NCBI GenBank assembly: GCA_017434045.1
Contig: JAFRGA010000086.1
Coordinates: forward strand, 1 to 59,112
DNA length: 59,112 nt
Direction: 5' to 3'
From: Eggerthellaceae bacterium
Lineage (GTDB): Bacteria; Actinomycetota; Coriobacteriia; Coriobacteriales; Eggerthellaceae
The notes under the pieces were generated by a model. That model did no database searches and was not told the DNA's origin. It saw only the letters and a list, made by a program, of their open reading frames with translations. The stretch's first letter is position 1. Every line of letters starts with the position of its first letter. Shown in pieces: positions 47,499 to 57,129 of the stretch. Made by a program: the position numbers and the translations under genes.

Positions 47499-49274
47499 CT
47501 ACACCAAGCCGTCGATGTCCTTCTTCGCGTCCTGCTCGCGGATGGCGACGCGGCGGATCTTGCCGTTGACGGTGCGCGGAAGCTCGTCGACGTAATCCAC
47601 GATGCGGGGATACTTGTAGGGCGCCGTCTTTTTCTTAACCCATTTCTGCAGCTCACGCGTAAGGTCATCGCTCGGCTTGAAGCCGTCCGCCAGCACGACC
47701 GTCGCCTTCACGGCCTTGCCGCGCACCGGGTCGGGAACGCCCGTGACCGCGCACTCGCGCACGGCCTCGTGCTCCAGCATGACGCTCTCGATCTCGAACG
47801 GGCCGATGCGGTAGCCGCTCGACTTGATGACGTCGTCGTTGCGGCCGACATACCACAGGTACCCGTCCTCGTCGCGCCAGGCAGTGTCTCCCGTGTGATA
47901 CCAACCATCGTAGATGGCTTCCTCGGTTTTCTCGGGGTTGCGGTAGTACTCCATCATGATGCCCGCCGGATAAGGGTCGACCTTAATGCAGATCTCGCCC
48001 GTCTGGCCCGTGTCACACGGTGTCCCGTCGTCGCGCTGGATCTGCATCTCGTACAGCGGCATCGGCTTACCCATCGAGCCGGGTCGTGGGATGCTGTTCG
48101 TCAGGTTGCCCACCGTAAGCGGGGTCTCGGTCTGGCCGAAGCCCTCGTAGATGGTCAGGCCCGTGTTCTCTTTCCAGAACTCGAAAAGATCCGGGTTCAA
48201 AGCCTCGCCAGCCGTTGTCGAGTACTCGAGCGAAGACAAATCGAAGCTCTCGAAATCGGACTGCATCATGAGACGGTACATCGTCGGCGGGCAGCACAAC
48301 GTTGTGATGCGGTACTTCTCGATCATCCCCAGGATCTCGTCCGCATGGAAACGGTCGAAATCATAGGTGAACACGCATGCCTCCATAATCCACTGACCGT
48401 AATACTTGCCCCATACGGCCTTGCCCCAGCCCGTGTCGGCGATTGTGAAGTGGATGCCATCAGGGCGCACGTTGTGCCAATGCTTGGCCGTGGGAATGTG
48501 CGCAAGCGCGTAAGACGAGTTGTGAAGCACCATCTTGGGATTTCCCGAAGTGCCTGACGAGAAGTACATGAGCATGGGCTCGGCGGCGAGCGTCTCACGA
48601 CGCTCGAAGTCGGCGGATGCAGCACTGACCCCCGCGTTGAAGTCCTCCCATCCGTCGCGCTCGATGCGCGCCGCGCAAATGCCCTCGGGACCCGAGAGCG
48701 CCGCACCGATCGGTTCGTCGCTTATGGGCCTGCCCGCGTCATCGAACGGCGTGAGCCCACCGCCTGCGCCGTTGACGAGGATGAACTTCTCGACAGTCGG
48801 GCAGTCGTAGGTGTTCATCGTCGACTCGACGATGCTTGCGATATCGCCAACCGAGGTTGCGATGACCGCCTTGATCGACGCACCGTTGAGACGGTACTCG
48901 AGGTCGTGCTCCTTGAGCATGAACGTAGCCGGCACCATGATGCAGCCGAGCTTCGCAAGAGCGGTCGCCACAAACCAGAACTGGTAATGACGGCGCAGGA
49001 TGACCATGACGAAATCCCCGCGGCCCAGCCCGAGCCCGGCGAGGTAGTTCGCCGTCTTATCGGACCATTTCTTCATGTCGCCGAACGTGAAAACGTGCTC
49101 CTCGCCCTCCGGGTTGCACCAGATCATAGCCCGACGGTCGGGATCGTTCACCGCGATGTCGTCGACGATGTCGTAGCCGAAGTTGAAGTTGTCGGGATAA
49201 TGGACTCCAAAGTGGTTGAGTACGCCGTCCTCGCCGTACGTTTCCTCGACATAGCGATCGTTGATGTTTCTCAT
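47499..49274 (-). CDS. AMP-forming acyl-CoA ligase (acetyl-CoA synthetase-like)
   Basis: Activates a carboxylic acid to an acyl-CoA through an acyl-adenylate. The 591-residue product from ATG 49274 has GAAGGAAA upstream. Motifs: YFSSGTSGNPKMVLHN, GFGQTETPL, YHTGDTAWRDEDGYLWYVGR, DDVIKSSGYRIGPFEIES, and RTVNGKIRR with the catalytic Lys. The closest resemblance is to medium-chain or butyrate/propionate CoA ligases rather than true acetyl-CoA synthetase, but this is a judgement by eye. The XRE-cupin regulator gene is 112 bp upstream on the same strand. Confidence 0.88.
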   Translation of the reverse strand: MRNINDRYVEETYGEDGVLNHFGVHYPDNFNFGYDIVDDIAVNDPDRRAMIWCNPEGEEHVFTFGDMKKWSDKTANYLAGLGLGRGDFVMVILRRHYQFWFVATALAKLGCIMVPATFMLKEHDLEYRLNGASIKAVIATSVGDIASIVESTMNTYDCPTVEKFILVNGAGGGLTPFDDAGRPISDEPIGAALSGPEGICAARIERDGWEDFNAGVSAASADFERRETLAAEPMLMYFSSGTSGNPKMVLHNSSYALAHIPTAKHWHNVRPDGIHFTIADTGWGKAVWGKYYGQWIMEACVFTYDFDRFHADEILGMIEKYRITTLCCPPTMYRLMMQSDFESFDLSSLEYSTTAGEALNPDLFEFWKENTGLTIYEGFGQTETPLTVGNLTNSIPRPGSMGKPMPLYEMQIQRDDGTPCDTGQTGEICIKVDPYPAGIMMEYYRNPEKTEEAIYDGWYHTGDTAWRDEDGYLWYVGRNDDVIKSSGYRIGPFEIESVMLEHEAVRECAVTGVPDPVRGKAVKATVVLADGFKPSDDLTRELQKWVKKKTAPYKYPRIVDYVDELPRTVNGKIRRVAIREQDAKKDIDGLV

Positions 49275-49386
49275 GAGTGGATTTCCTTCGTGATAAAAGC
49301 CAGTTACAGGTCGTTGAAACGTTCGGGAAACGACCGCCGCTCGAGCCGCGAGGTTCATACAAGCAGCTCGAGCGCCGTTCGCCTCC

Positions 49387-49974
49387 CTAGATAATGTCTT
49401 CGACGCTGGGCTTGATCACAATAGCGAGGAACGTGCACGGCTCGCCGCCGATGGCCACCATGCCATGCCCGCGTCCCGAATCGTACATGACGGTGTCGCC
49501 AGGGCCCAGTTCCTCGGTGTGGTTCTCGTAGGCGAAACGCAGATGCCCCGAGATGACGAAGTCGAGCTCCATGCCCTTGTGGTACGAGAGATGAATTGGA
49601 GCCGCCTGCTCCTCCTCGAGATACGGGGCCGTCACGACGAAGGGCTCTGCGAGCTTGTTCTGCAGGTGCGGCGCCTTGTGCAGGTACTCGAAGCCGGCAC
49701 GGCGCTTGATCGAGAGGCCCTCCCCGGCGCGAACGAGCGAATACCCCCTGAGATGAGGCGTCTCGCCAGTCAAGAGCTCGATCACGTCCACGCCGAGCTT
49801 CTTCGCGCATTTGTAGATGAAGGTGAACGAGAGGTCCTGGTCGCCCGATTCCTGTGCCGCGTATTCGGCAACCGAGCGGCCCGTGGCCTCGGCCATCTCC
49901 TGCATGGTCAAGTCGCAATCTTCGCGCAGGGCGCGGATCCTGCCAGCTACTTCCTTGATGTTCGGTTCTTCCAT
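49387..49974 (-). CDS. XRE-family regulator with C-terminal cupin
   Basis: The 195-residue product has a helix-turn-helix (RIRALREDCDLTMQEMAEAT, GRSVAEYAAQESG; about 10-60) and a cupin barrel (about 115-195: HKGMELDFVISGHLRFAYEN, GPGDTVMYDSGRGHGMVAIG). Such regulators sense a small molecule in the cupin. Being immediately upstream of the acyl-CoA ligase on the same strand, it probably controls that gene or its own operon. Confidence 0.85.
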   Translation of the reverse strand: MEEPNIKEVAGRIRALREDCDLTMQEMAEATGRSVAEYAAQESGDQDLSFTFIYKCAKKLGVDVIELLTGETPHLRGYSLVRAGEGLSIKRRAGFEYLHKAPHLQNKLAEPFVVTAPYLEEEQAAPIHLSYHKGMELDFVISGHLRFAYENHTEELGPGDTVMYDSGRGHGMVAIGGEPCTFLAIVIKPSVEDII

Positions 49975-50028
49975 CTCAACTCCTGCCTTCTGTTTCGTGC
50001 CGGTTTCTTAGCCGGCGCCTCACCTTGT

Positions 50029-50056
50029 AAAAAAACGGACCCGGTATCCGGGTCCG
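50029..50056 (-). terminator. Terminator upstream of the XRE-cupin gene
   Basis: CGGACCCGG and CCGGGTCCG pair around ATA, with TTTTTTT following on the minus strand. It lies between rsmB (ending at 50272) and the XRE-cupin start, so it ends rsmB read-through or attenuates entry into the regulator operon. The rest of 50057-50271 holds no gene. Confidence 0.8.
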
Positions 50057-50271
50057 CTCGAACATGCTCTGCCTTGTAAAACAGCTAACGTCGACCAGCC
50101 CCGGAACAGGTTTCCCAAATAAAGCCCGTAATTCGTGCGATATAGAGGTTCATGTTCAGGATGTTCCCCATGCTGCTGGGCTCGTTCGCCCTACCCTTTC
50201 TGGTCCGCAAGAACTGTTTTCAGTAAGTTTAGTCATATTAAGGCGTTATGCAATACCCTTTTTCCACCTTT

Positions 50272-51933
50272 TTACGATACGCGAATGAATTTCGCCGCGA
50301 AATGGGCGTCGGGGGAATCGTCGGACAGCTGCGACGCGAAGCAGGCCTTGCCGTTAATCGGGCCGAGCTTGAACCCGCTCCCCTCCTCGCTTTCCAAAAA
50401 CCGCTTGACCACGCCGTTGTTCTCGGCGTACGTCACCGTGCAGGTCGAGTAGACTATCTGCCCGCCGACCTCGACATGCCCCGCGGCGGATTTGACGAGC
50501 GCGAGGCTCACGTCGGCAAGCTCGTCGATCTGGGTAGGCTGGAGGCGCCAGCGGATCTCGTGGTGCCGCCTGAGCGTACCCAATCCCGAACAGGGCGAAT
50601 CGATGAAGATCGTCGAGAACATGCGGTCGCCCATGACGCTGTCGAGGCGCGTGGCGTTACCCGTGACGAAATCACTGATGTCGACGCCATAGGACTGCGC
50701 CCGCTCGCGCAGCAGGTCCGTCTTGAAACCATGGCTGTCCATGCAGGTGAGGGTAAGCTGATCGCCGAATTTGCGGTGGGCATTGCTCTGAAGCATCATC
50801 GTCTTGGTACCCCTGCCCGAACCCACTTCGAGCATAGTCCCGGGCATGCCATCCTCAAGCACGATCTGGGCAACAGCCTGGGCAGACGCATCCGAAACGA
50901 GAATCTTTCCCTGGGAGAAGAGTCGGTGGATGCGCCCATCCGCCAAGACCCGTGGATTCGGCACGCGATAGCATCCCTCAACGTCGACGCCGCCCGACGA
51001 GGCGGGCTCGAGGTCGACTCCGACTTCCTTGAATATAGACACAATCTCGTCGTCAGTCGCCTGGAGGGCGTTGACCGCTATGAAAAGCGGAGCGGGCTTG
51101 TTGGAAGCGCTCATCAACTGAACCGCGCTTTGCGCGCCCAAATCGGCGATGAGCAGCTTGGCAAGCCACGCAGGGAAGGCATACAGGAGCGCAAGGGCCT
51201 CGACATCCTTCGTCGGGTCGCCAAACGGGAACTTGTCGGACATCTCGAGGATGCGATGCAGGACCGCGTTGGCAAGGCCGGAGGCGCTCGGCGCTACGGC
51301 GCGCACAAGCTCCACGCCCTGGTCGACGGCGGCATGCGGCGCCTTCTTCAGGAAAATTATCTCGTATGCCGAGATGCGCATGGCATCACGCACGTCCGGC
51401 TTCAAATCGCGAGGGTCGGCTATCGCCCGGTTGATGATGTTGTCCAAAGCCCCCTGCGTGCTGACCACCCCGAGCGTGAGCAGCGTCGCAAACGAGCGGT
51501 CCTCGGCCGAGATCTTCGAGGTGTCGATGGATGCCTCGATGATTTCCTGGGCAAAGGCCTTGCGTCTACGTACCTGCTGGGTAGCGTACAAGGCTGCCAG
51601 ACGGCCGGGGCTTGCCTTGCATTTCTCGTAGAGTTCCCTGAAGTCGGTATGCGTGGCAAGACGCACCTTTCCGGAAGCGGCCTCCTCCTGCTCTGCGAGC
51701 TTGGCGGCCTTGTTCATCACCTTCTGCTCGGAAAACGAGATGGAACGCGGTTTCCTCTCGGGATCTTTCTGACGCGGGTCGAGCACGCCGCGGTACACTG
51801 TCTTGTCATCGCTTACAAGATGCTCGACCTTCTTCTTGTCGAATGATTTCTTGGAGCGCACGGTGCGGGTCTTATTGGGAACCCAACGGCGGCCTTCACG
51901 GCCTTTGCCACTCGTCTCGCGGTCGTTCTCCAT
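50272..51933 (-). CDS. rsmB: 16S rRNA m5C967 methyltransferase (RsmB/Sun)
   Basis: The 553-residue product begins with about 110 basic, low-complexity residues, then a NusB-like helical domain (about 125-260), and a SAM methyltransferase with LEVGSGRGTKTMMLQS, FIDSPCSGLGTLRRHHEIRW (catalytic PCSG) and IVYSTCTVTYAENNGVV (second catalytic Cys). The start ATG overlaps the fmt stop as TAATG. The extended basic N-terminus is unusual for the family. Confidence 0.92.
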   Translation of the reverse strand: MENDRETSGKGREGRRWVPNKTRTVRSKKSFDKKKVEHLVSDDKTVYRGVLDPRQKDPERKPRSISFSEQKVMNKAAKLAEQEEAASGKVRLATHTDFRELYEKCKASPGRLAALYATQQVRRRKAFAQEIIEASIDTSKISAEDRSFATLLTLGVVSTQGALDNIINRAIADPRDLKPDVRDAMRISAYEIIFLKKAPHAAVDQGVELVRAVAPSASGLANAVLHRILEMSDKFPFGDPTKDVEALALLYAFPAWLAKLLIADLGAQSAVQLMSASNKPAPLFIAVNALQATDDEIVSIFKEVGVDLEPASSGGVDVEGCYRVPNPRVLADGRIHRLFSQGKILVSDASAQAVAQIVLEDGMPGTMLEVGSGRGTKTMMLQSNAHRKFGDQLTLTCMDSHGFKTDLLRERAQSYGVDISDFVTGNATRLDSVMGDRMFSTIFIDSPCSGLGTLRRHHEIRWRLQPTQIDELADVSLALVKSAAGHVEVGGQIVYSTCTVTYAENNGVVKRFLESEEGSGFKLGPINGKACFASQLSDDSPDAHFAAKFIRVS

Positions 51934-52883
51934 TATGATCTCCCCCACGTTAACACTTTGCCCTTGGCTCCTTGAAGTCCTGCGACGAACGCCTTCGCAT
52001 CCATCGCCTTCTTGCCGTCGGGCTTGACCGACTCGATTTCGAAAGGCGCGTCGTCTGCCATTGCGAACAGGCGCTTCGCGGCGAATACCGCCTCGCCCTT
52101 CTGCAATGCGGAACAAGCCTGCAATCCCTCCTCATCCTGGACGGACGAGGCTCGAAGCACCGTCAGCAGACGCTGCCCTACGACAGCACGCGACGGATGG
52201 GCGTCGCTCGACGCATGAACGCGAGCCACGTTGCCCAGAGCGGTGTCGTCAGGATCGAGCATCAGCTCGGGCTTGCTTATCTTAGAAGCGTACGTCACGC
52301 CGGAATCGGGCTGCACGGTCCAGGACACATCGCCCCGCTCGATAAGGTCAAGAGCTGCGACCAGGCCCTTCGCGCTCTCGGCGGACAATTCCCGCTCCAG
52401 CTCCTCGTAGTATTTTCCATCCACGGCAACCTTCGTCTGCAGGCAGTACGGACCCGTGTCGAGGCCCTCCTCCATCCGCATGATCGATACGCCGGTACAC
52501 TCGTCGTTAGCGAGGATGGCCCGCTGAATGGGCGCGGCGCCACGCCAGCGGGGCAGCAGGGACGTATGCGCGTTAAGGCAACCGAACGCGGGAATGTCGA
52601 GTATCTCCTTCGGAAGGATTGCGCCATAGGCGATGACGCAGATCGCATCGGGGTTCAGCGATTCCACGAGGTCGTGCGCCTCTTGCGTGCGCAACGACGT
52701 CAGTTCATGTACGTCAAGTCCCAGCTCCAAGGCGCATTGCTTCACCGGGGAGGCGATGAGCTTCTTACCGCGGCCGCGAACTGCATCTGGGCGGGTGAAC
52801 ACCCCGACGACATCATGCTTCTCGGCAATCGCCGGCAAAGCTCCCGCTGCAAGTTCGGGTGTTCCCATGAATACCAGACGCAT
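51933..52883 (-). CDS. fmt: Methionyl-tRNA formyltransferase
   Basis: Formylates initiator Met-tRNA. The 316-residue product has MRLVFMGTPELAAGALPAI, folate-site residues in NAHTSLLPRWRGAAPIQRAI (Asn, His) and MEEGLDTGPYC (Asp). Its last base overlaps rsmB and its start is at the def stop, forming def-fmt-rsmB with coupled translation. Confidence 0.96.
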   Translation of the reverse strand: MRLVFMGTPELAAGALPAIAEKHDVVGVFTRPDAVRGRGKKLIASPVKQCALELGLDVHELTSLRTQEAHDLVESLNPDAICVIAYGAILPKEILDIPAFGCLNAHTSLLPRWRGAAPIQRAILANDECTGVSIMRMEEGLDTGPYCLQTKVAVDGKYYEELERELSAESAKGLVAALDLIERGDVSWTVQPDSGVTYASKISKPELMLDPDDTALGNVARVHASSDAHPSRAVVGQRLLTVLRASSVQDEEGLQACSALQKGEAVFAAKRLFAMADDAPFEIESVKPDGKKAMDAKAFVAGLQGAKGKVLTWGRS

Positions 52884-53422
52884 TAGCGCACCTTCGGCTC
52901 GAAGTCGGTGTCACCGGGTTTCGCCCCCATGCGTCGTGCTTCCTCATACAGCTTCAGCGCCTTGATGCGCTCGCGAGGAGATGCAGCTTCGAAAAGGGTT
53001 ATTCCGTTGAGATGGTCAATCTCGTGCTGAAGACAGCGTGCGAGCAGGCCGTCGCACTCGACGACCCACGCATCCCCCTTAAGGTCGTGGTACTTGACCT
53101 TGGCATTTGGTTTGCGCTCGATCGGGATGCGGATGCCGGGACACGACAGGCAACCTTCTTCCTCGATTTCAGGCTCGCCCCAAGTCTCAAGGAGCTCGGG
53201 ATTGACGAGCGTCATGGGATCGCGCACGTCTTCGGGACCGCAATCCACGACGATGAGCCTCTTCGATACGCCTACCTGGGGAGCTGCGATGCCGACGCCA
53301 TCGGTGTCGTACATGACGCGCTCCATCTGCTTCGCGAGCTTCTTAAGGCTCTTGTCTCCTATTTCGCACGGTTCCGCTATCTGGTTGAGCAGCGGGTCCG
53401 GCGATGTGATGATCTTCAACAT
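52883..53422 (-). CDS. def: Peptide deformylase
   Basis: Removes the N-formyl group from nascent proteins. The 179-residue product from ATG 53422 has GAGGT 8 nt upstream. All three family motifs are intact: GVGIAAPQVG, EEGCLSCPG (metal Cys), and HEIDHLNG (two His, catalytic Glu). First of def-fmt-rsmB. A TATACT box lies about 40 nt upstream of the start (53463-53468). Confidence 0.96.
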   Translation of the reverse strand: MLKIITSPDPLLNQIAEPCEIGDKSLKKLAKQMERVMYDTDGVGIAAPQVGVSKRLIVVDCGPEDVRDPMTLVNPELLETWGEPEIEEEGCLSCPGIRIPIERKPNAKVKYHDLKGDAWVVECDGLLARCLQHEIDHLNGITLFEAASPRERIKALKLYEEARRMGAKPGDTDFEPKVR

Positions 53423-53586
53423 GCGCTGTACCTCTTGAGTTTTCAATCAGAACAATTTGGATAGTATACCCTCGTCGCGTTGCAAACTCCCTGCTAGCAT
53501 AAAAAGTCCACTCGACAAGCCCTTTATACGATTTGCACAAGGTCTGGGGAAGCCTGACAATAACCTAGTGTAAGGCTTTAGCAAGT

Positions 53587-53780
53587 ACGCCCGCCCAGCC
53601 CGCGTGAGGCCCTTCCGAGCGCCCGCGCAACAACCGCGCCTTCAAGAAGGCGGCTACACCCGCAAGCGCGGGGGACATCGAGGCGCACTGCCAGGTAGTC
53701 GCTCTGGATGCCGCCTTCGCTTGCGCGGTTGGGGCGCGGAGAAAGCGCGAGGCGGGCCGAACGCGGGCTTGGGCGGGCGT
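53587..53780. repeat. ~194-bp foldback repeat, copy 2
   Basis: Reverse complement of the repeat at 21435-21627. Its ends are near-perfect terminal inverted repeats: ACGCCCGCCCAGCCCGCG on the left and CGCGGGCTTGGGCGGGCGT on the right (one-base indel). The inner CAACCGCGC/GCGCGGTTG and GAAGGCGGC/GCCGCCTTC arms let most of the element fold back. It sits 30 bp past the dnaG stop. Confidence 0.85.
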
Positions 53781-53809
53781 AGTGACCCAGAGTTCGGTCG
53801 TTTTTGTTC

Positions 53810-55666
53810 TTAGGGTGTCAAGCCGACGCCATGGGCGGCGCGCTTCGCGGCAATGGTCTTCTGCAGCTCGACGCATGCCTGGAACACGATGTCACGCTCG
53901 TCATCATCGACGATTTCGGGGGATTTCAGCTGGGCGTTCATGGCGGCGAGGCTTTGCTCCATGTCTCCGATCTCGAGTTCTTCCACGAGAAAGCGGGCGA
54001 TGTCGCGCACGTTCCCGGCATCGTCGAAGGAAGACGAGGTGAGCAACCCAGCTGCCCGCGGATACTGGGCCGTGACAGCCGAGACGATGGTAGCAGGGCT
54101 CGCGGCAGGGTTTTCCTCGAGTATGCGAAGGATGCATTCTGCCAGCTGGGAGTGGGTGAGCTCATGCCATTGCGTTTGCACGAGCGTCTCGACATGCTCG
54201 AGGGCAATCACGGGATTCTGCGCGAAAAGGCTCAGCAGACGCCGTTCGAATTTCCGACGGCTCCGCTCGGCTTCTGGAAGCTGCACGTCAAAGGCCAAAC
54301 CCTGTGGAGCTGGCATATCCTCCTCGCGCTGATCGTAAGCACGTGGGGGCTGAACGGCTTCCAAGGCATCCAGAACATCCTGCTCACGCATCATCAGCTT
54401 GCCGGCAAGCTGGATGGCGTAATCCTTCGCCAGCATGGACTTCTTGATGGGAGCGAGCACGACGAGCACATCGGCAAGCGCCCTCGTGCGCCCTTCGGCA
54501 CTGCTCAGGTCATGAGCTGCGAGCCTTCGGTCTATACCGTAGGCAATCAGCGGCTTTGCATTGTCGACAAGCGTCTTCAGCTCGTCCGCACCGCGTTTTG
54601 CAACGAAATCGGCGGGATCGAGATCGTCGGGAAGCGTCACGGCGCACAATTCGATGCGAGCCTTCCCCGCCTCGGGCGTCATCTCCTCGTTGATGAACGC
54701 CAAGGCCCTATCGGCAGCGCGTTGCCCGGCAGCATCCCCGTCGAACAGGTACACGATTCGTTTCGATGCATGGCGTGAGATGAGGCGCACGTGCTGCAAG
54801 GTGAGGGCGGTTCCCAGCGTGGCAACCGCATTTTGGATTCCGCTCTCATGGAGGGCGATGACATCGGTGTAGCCCTCCACGATGATGGCGGTTCCCGTGC
54901 TCACCATCGCGTTCTTCGCCTTGTCGAGGCCGTAGAGCACGTTCGATTTATGGAACAGGGGCGTTTCCTGCGAGTTGAGGTACTTGGGCTCGCCCTCTCC
55001 GATAACGCGTCCCCCGAAGGCTATGCATTCGCCCTGGGGATTGTTGATGGGAAACATCACGCGGTTGTAGAACCGGTCGTTCAGCCTGCTCCCGTCGCGG
55101 CTGACGGCAACGTTGGCGGCAATCATCTCGTCAGGCTTGAAGCCTTTCGACGAGAGGTGCCTCACGAGGGATTGGCGTCCTGGCGCGAATCCCAGATGCC
55201 ATTTCTTGGGAACTGTGCCGCCGAATCCCCGCGCCGCAAGATAGGAACGCGCTTGAGCTGCATCGTTCGACTTCCCGCGCATCAGCTGGGCATGGTAGAA
55301 ATCGTCGGTGGCAGCGCATACCTCGCGCAGGCGCGCCTTGGCCGACGTCGACATACCCGAACGGCCCGAGTCCTTGATGTCGATTTGGGCGCGCTCGGCC
55401 AGATAGCGCACCGCATCGGGAAAGCTCAGGTCCTCGGATTTCATGATGAAACCGAATACGTCGCCGCCCTCACCGCAACCGAAGCAATGCCACAGCTGGG
55501 TGCTCGGATCGATCTTGCAGGACGGGGTCTTCTCGTTATGGAACGGGCAGCAGCACCAGAAATCGCGCCCTCTCTGCCTGAGGACAGTACGTTCGCCCAT
55601 GATGGCGACTATATCGCTCGCCTCGCGAACCTTTTGGATGTCTTCATCGCTGATAGCCATGCGCAT
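53810..55666 (-). CDS. dnaG: DNA primase
   Basis: Makes RNA primers for replication. The 618-residue product from ATG 55666 (GGGAAAGG upstream) has the zinc ribbon CCPFHNEKTPSCKID...HCFGCGEGGDVFGF near residue 40, then the TOPRIM core with IIVEGYTDVIALHESG, LFDGDAAGQRAADRA and CAVTLPDDLDPADF. The C-terminal helicase-binding region is helical. Full length with no interruption. Confidence 0.95.
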   Translation of the reverse strand: MRMAISDEDIQKVREASDIVAIMGERTVLRQRGRDFWCCCPFHNEKTPSCKIDPSTQLWHCFGCGEGGDVFGFIMKSEDLSFPDAVRYLAERAQIDIKDSGRSGMSTSAKARLREVCAATDDFYHAQLMRGKSNDAAQARSYLAARGFGGTVPKKWHLGFAPGRQSLVRHLSSKGFKPDEMIAANVAVSRDGSRLNDRFYNRVMFPINNPQGECIAFGGRVIGEGEPKYLNSQETPLFHKSNVLYGLDKAKNAMVSTGTAIIVEGYTDVIALHESGIQNAVATLGTALTLQHVRLISRHASKRIVYLFDGDAAGQRAADRALAFINEEMTPEAGKARIELCAVTLPDDLDPADFVAKRGADELKTLVDNAKPLIAYGIDRRLAAHDLSSAEGRTRALADVLVVLAPIKKSMLAKDYAIQLAGKLMMREQDVLDALEAVQPPRAYDQREEDMPAPQGLAFDVQLPEAERSRRKFERRLLSLFAQNPVIALEHVETLVQTQWHELTHSQLAECILRILEENPAASPATIVSAVTAQYPRAAGLLTSSSFDDAGNVRDIARFLVEELEIGDMEQSLAAMNAQLKSPEIVDDDERDIVFQACVELQKTIAAKRAAHGVGLTP

Positions 55667-55777
55667 GCTGCAGCCTTTCCCGCTTTGATTTCGAAGTATA
55701 ACCCATGGATTGCCAAGCGCGCTGCAGCATGGGGCGCGCTCTTGATACAATGGCCTGGATACACGATAGGAGTTTTC

Positions 55778-57007
55778 ATGGCCTGCAAAAACACACCGTA
55801 TCTAAAGCTCGACCCCGAAATCGAGGCGGCGATACGCGAGAACCGCGACAAAGGCTGGAGGAATCCGCAAGCGTTCAAGGATTCCGACGTCCTCAGGCGC
55901 GAACCCAACCCGCACGACGAGGCGACCATCACGCGCTCCGCCTTTGCCCGCGATATCGAGAAGATCATCAACACGCCGGCATACAACCGCTATGCCGATA
56001 AAACCCAGGTGTTCTCGTTCGTCGAGAACGACGACATCTGCCGTCGCGGCCTTCATGTGCAGCTGGTCAGCAGGATCTCGCGCGGGATCAGCGACCTTCT
56101 CGGCCTCAACACGCAGCTCGTCGAGGCCATCGCACTCGGACACGACCTCGGCCACACCCCATTCGGCCATGCGGGCGAACGTTATCTCAGCCAATGCCTT
56201 GAAGAGCACACAGGAAGGTCCTTCAGGCACAACGTCCATTCGGTGCGCGTCATGGACAGGCTCTACCGCTGCAACATCAGCTTGCAGACTCTTGATGGCG
56301 CGCTGTGCCACAACGGCGAGTTCGCGCAGCAGGTTTTGAATCTGGGAGACATGCGGACGTTCGACGACCTCGATGAGGCAGTCGAGCTCTGCGCCGAGGA
56401 CGTTTCGCAGATTAAGCATCTCAAGCCCTCGACCCTTGAGGGATGCGTCGTACGCGTCAGCGATATGATCGCCTATATCGGCAAGGACCGCCTCGACGCG
56501 CTCGACGTCGGCGTGATAGACTCTCTCGACGTTTTCGATTGCAAACTCATCGGGAAAGACAACTCGAGCATCATCCACAACATGACGGTCGACATCGTGA
56601 ACCACAGCTACGGGAAAGACCACATCGCGATGAGCGAGGAGGCGTTCGAGGACATCGTCACCGCGAAGAAGCAGAACTACCAGCTCATCTACTACAAAGA
56701 GGGCACGGTCTCCGAATTCGAGAACATCGTCGAGGAGATGTTCCAGGAGATGTACGAAGAGCTCCTGAACGAGCTTCTGGCCGGCGACGAGGACTCCCCC
56801 GTCTTCATGCACCACGTCGCCAATCTCTGCAAGAACTCGCGCAGCATCACGCCCGAAAAATACCTCTGCGAGGAGCCGAACCAGGTCATCTGCGATTACA
56901 TCTCGTCGATGACCGACAGCTACTTCATCGCCTTGTACCACCATCTCTTCCCCACCAGCAAGAAGAGGCTCTTCAAGCGCGAATACTGCTCAGACTTGCC
57001 GAAATAA
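55778..57007 (+). CDS. HD-domain dNTP triphosphohydrolase (dGTPase-like)
   Basis: The 409-residue product from ATG 55778 has GGAG 6 nt upstream; the open frame extends far left antisense to dnaG but that part is not coding. HD motifs: NRYADKTQVFS, HVQLVSRISRGISDLLGL (H), IALGHDLGHTPFGHAGERYL (HDxGHxPFGHxGE), and VSDMIAYIGKDRLDAL (D). This matches dGTP triphosphohydrolase-like proteins, which control dNTP pools. It lies divergent from dnaG with 111 bp between, a plausible functional pairing. Confidence 0.85.
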   Translation: MACKNTPYLKLDPEIEAAIRENRDKGWRNPQAFKDSDVLRREPNPHDEATITRSAFARDIEKIINTPAYNRYADKTQVFSFVENDDICRRGLHVQLVSRISRGISDLLGLNTQLVEAIALGHDLGHTPFGHAGERYLSQCLEEHTGRSFRHNVHSVRVMDRLYRCNISLQTLDGALCHNGEFAQQVLNLGDMRTFDDLDEAVELCAEDVSQIKHLKPSTLEGCVVRVSDMIAYIGKDRLDALDVGVIDSLDVFDCKLIGKDNSSIIHNMTVDIVNHSYGKDHIAMSEEAFEDIVTAKKQNYQLIYYKEGTVSEFENIVEEMFQEMYEELLNELLAGDEDSPVFMHHVANLCKNSRSITPEKYLCEEPNQVICDYISSMTDSYFIALYHHLFPTSKKRLFKREYCSDLPK

Positions 57008-57079
57008 CGCGCTCGCTCGAACACGCAATGCCCGCTTGTTCTGTCCGGGTTAACTTGCGGTCGCATGGTTCTTTCGGAT

Positions 57080-57114
57080 AAACGATCGAGGGGGACAGTA
57101 CCCGTCGATCGTTT
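57080..57114. repeat. Palindrome with GGGGACAGTACCC core
   Basis: AAACGATCGA and TCGATCGTTT flank GGGGGACAGTACCCG, 72 bp after the HD gene stop. The core is akin to the GGG(T)CAGACCC palindromes elsewhere in the window. Confidence 0.65.
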
Positions 57115-57129
57115 GTTCAAGCAGCGCCT

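Noticed and set aside
53565..53876. Minus-strand 103-codon frame near the dnaG end
   Set aside because: Its RGRSEGPHAG segment comes from the foldback repeat, the same as near 21600; a repeat-derived artefact.
54791..55777. N-terminal extension of the HD gene antisense to dnaG
   Set aside because: Family resemblance and the ribosome binding site start at 55778; the extension reads as the mirror of dnaG.
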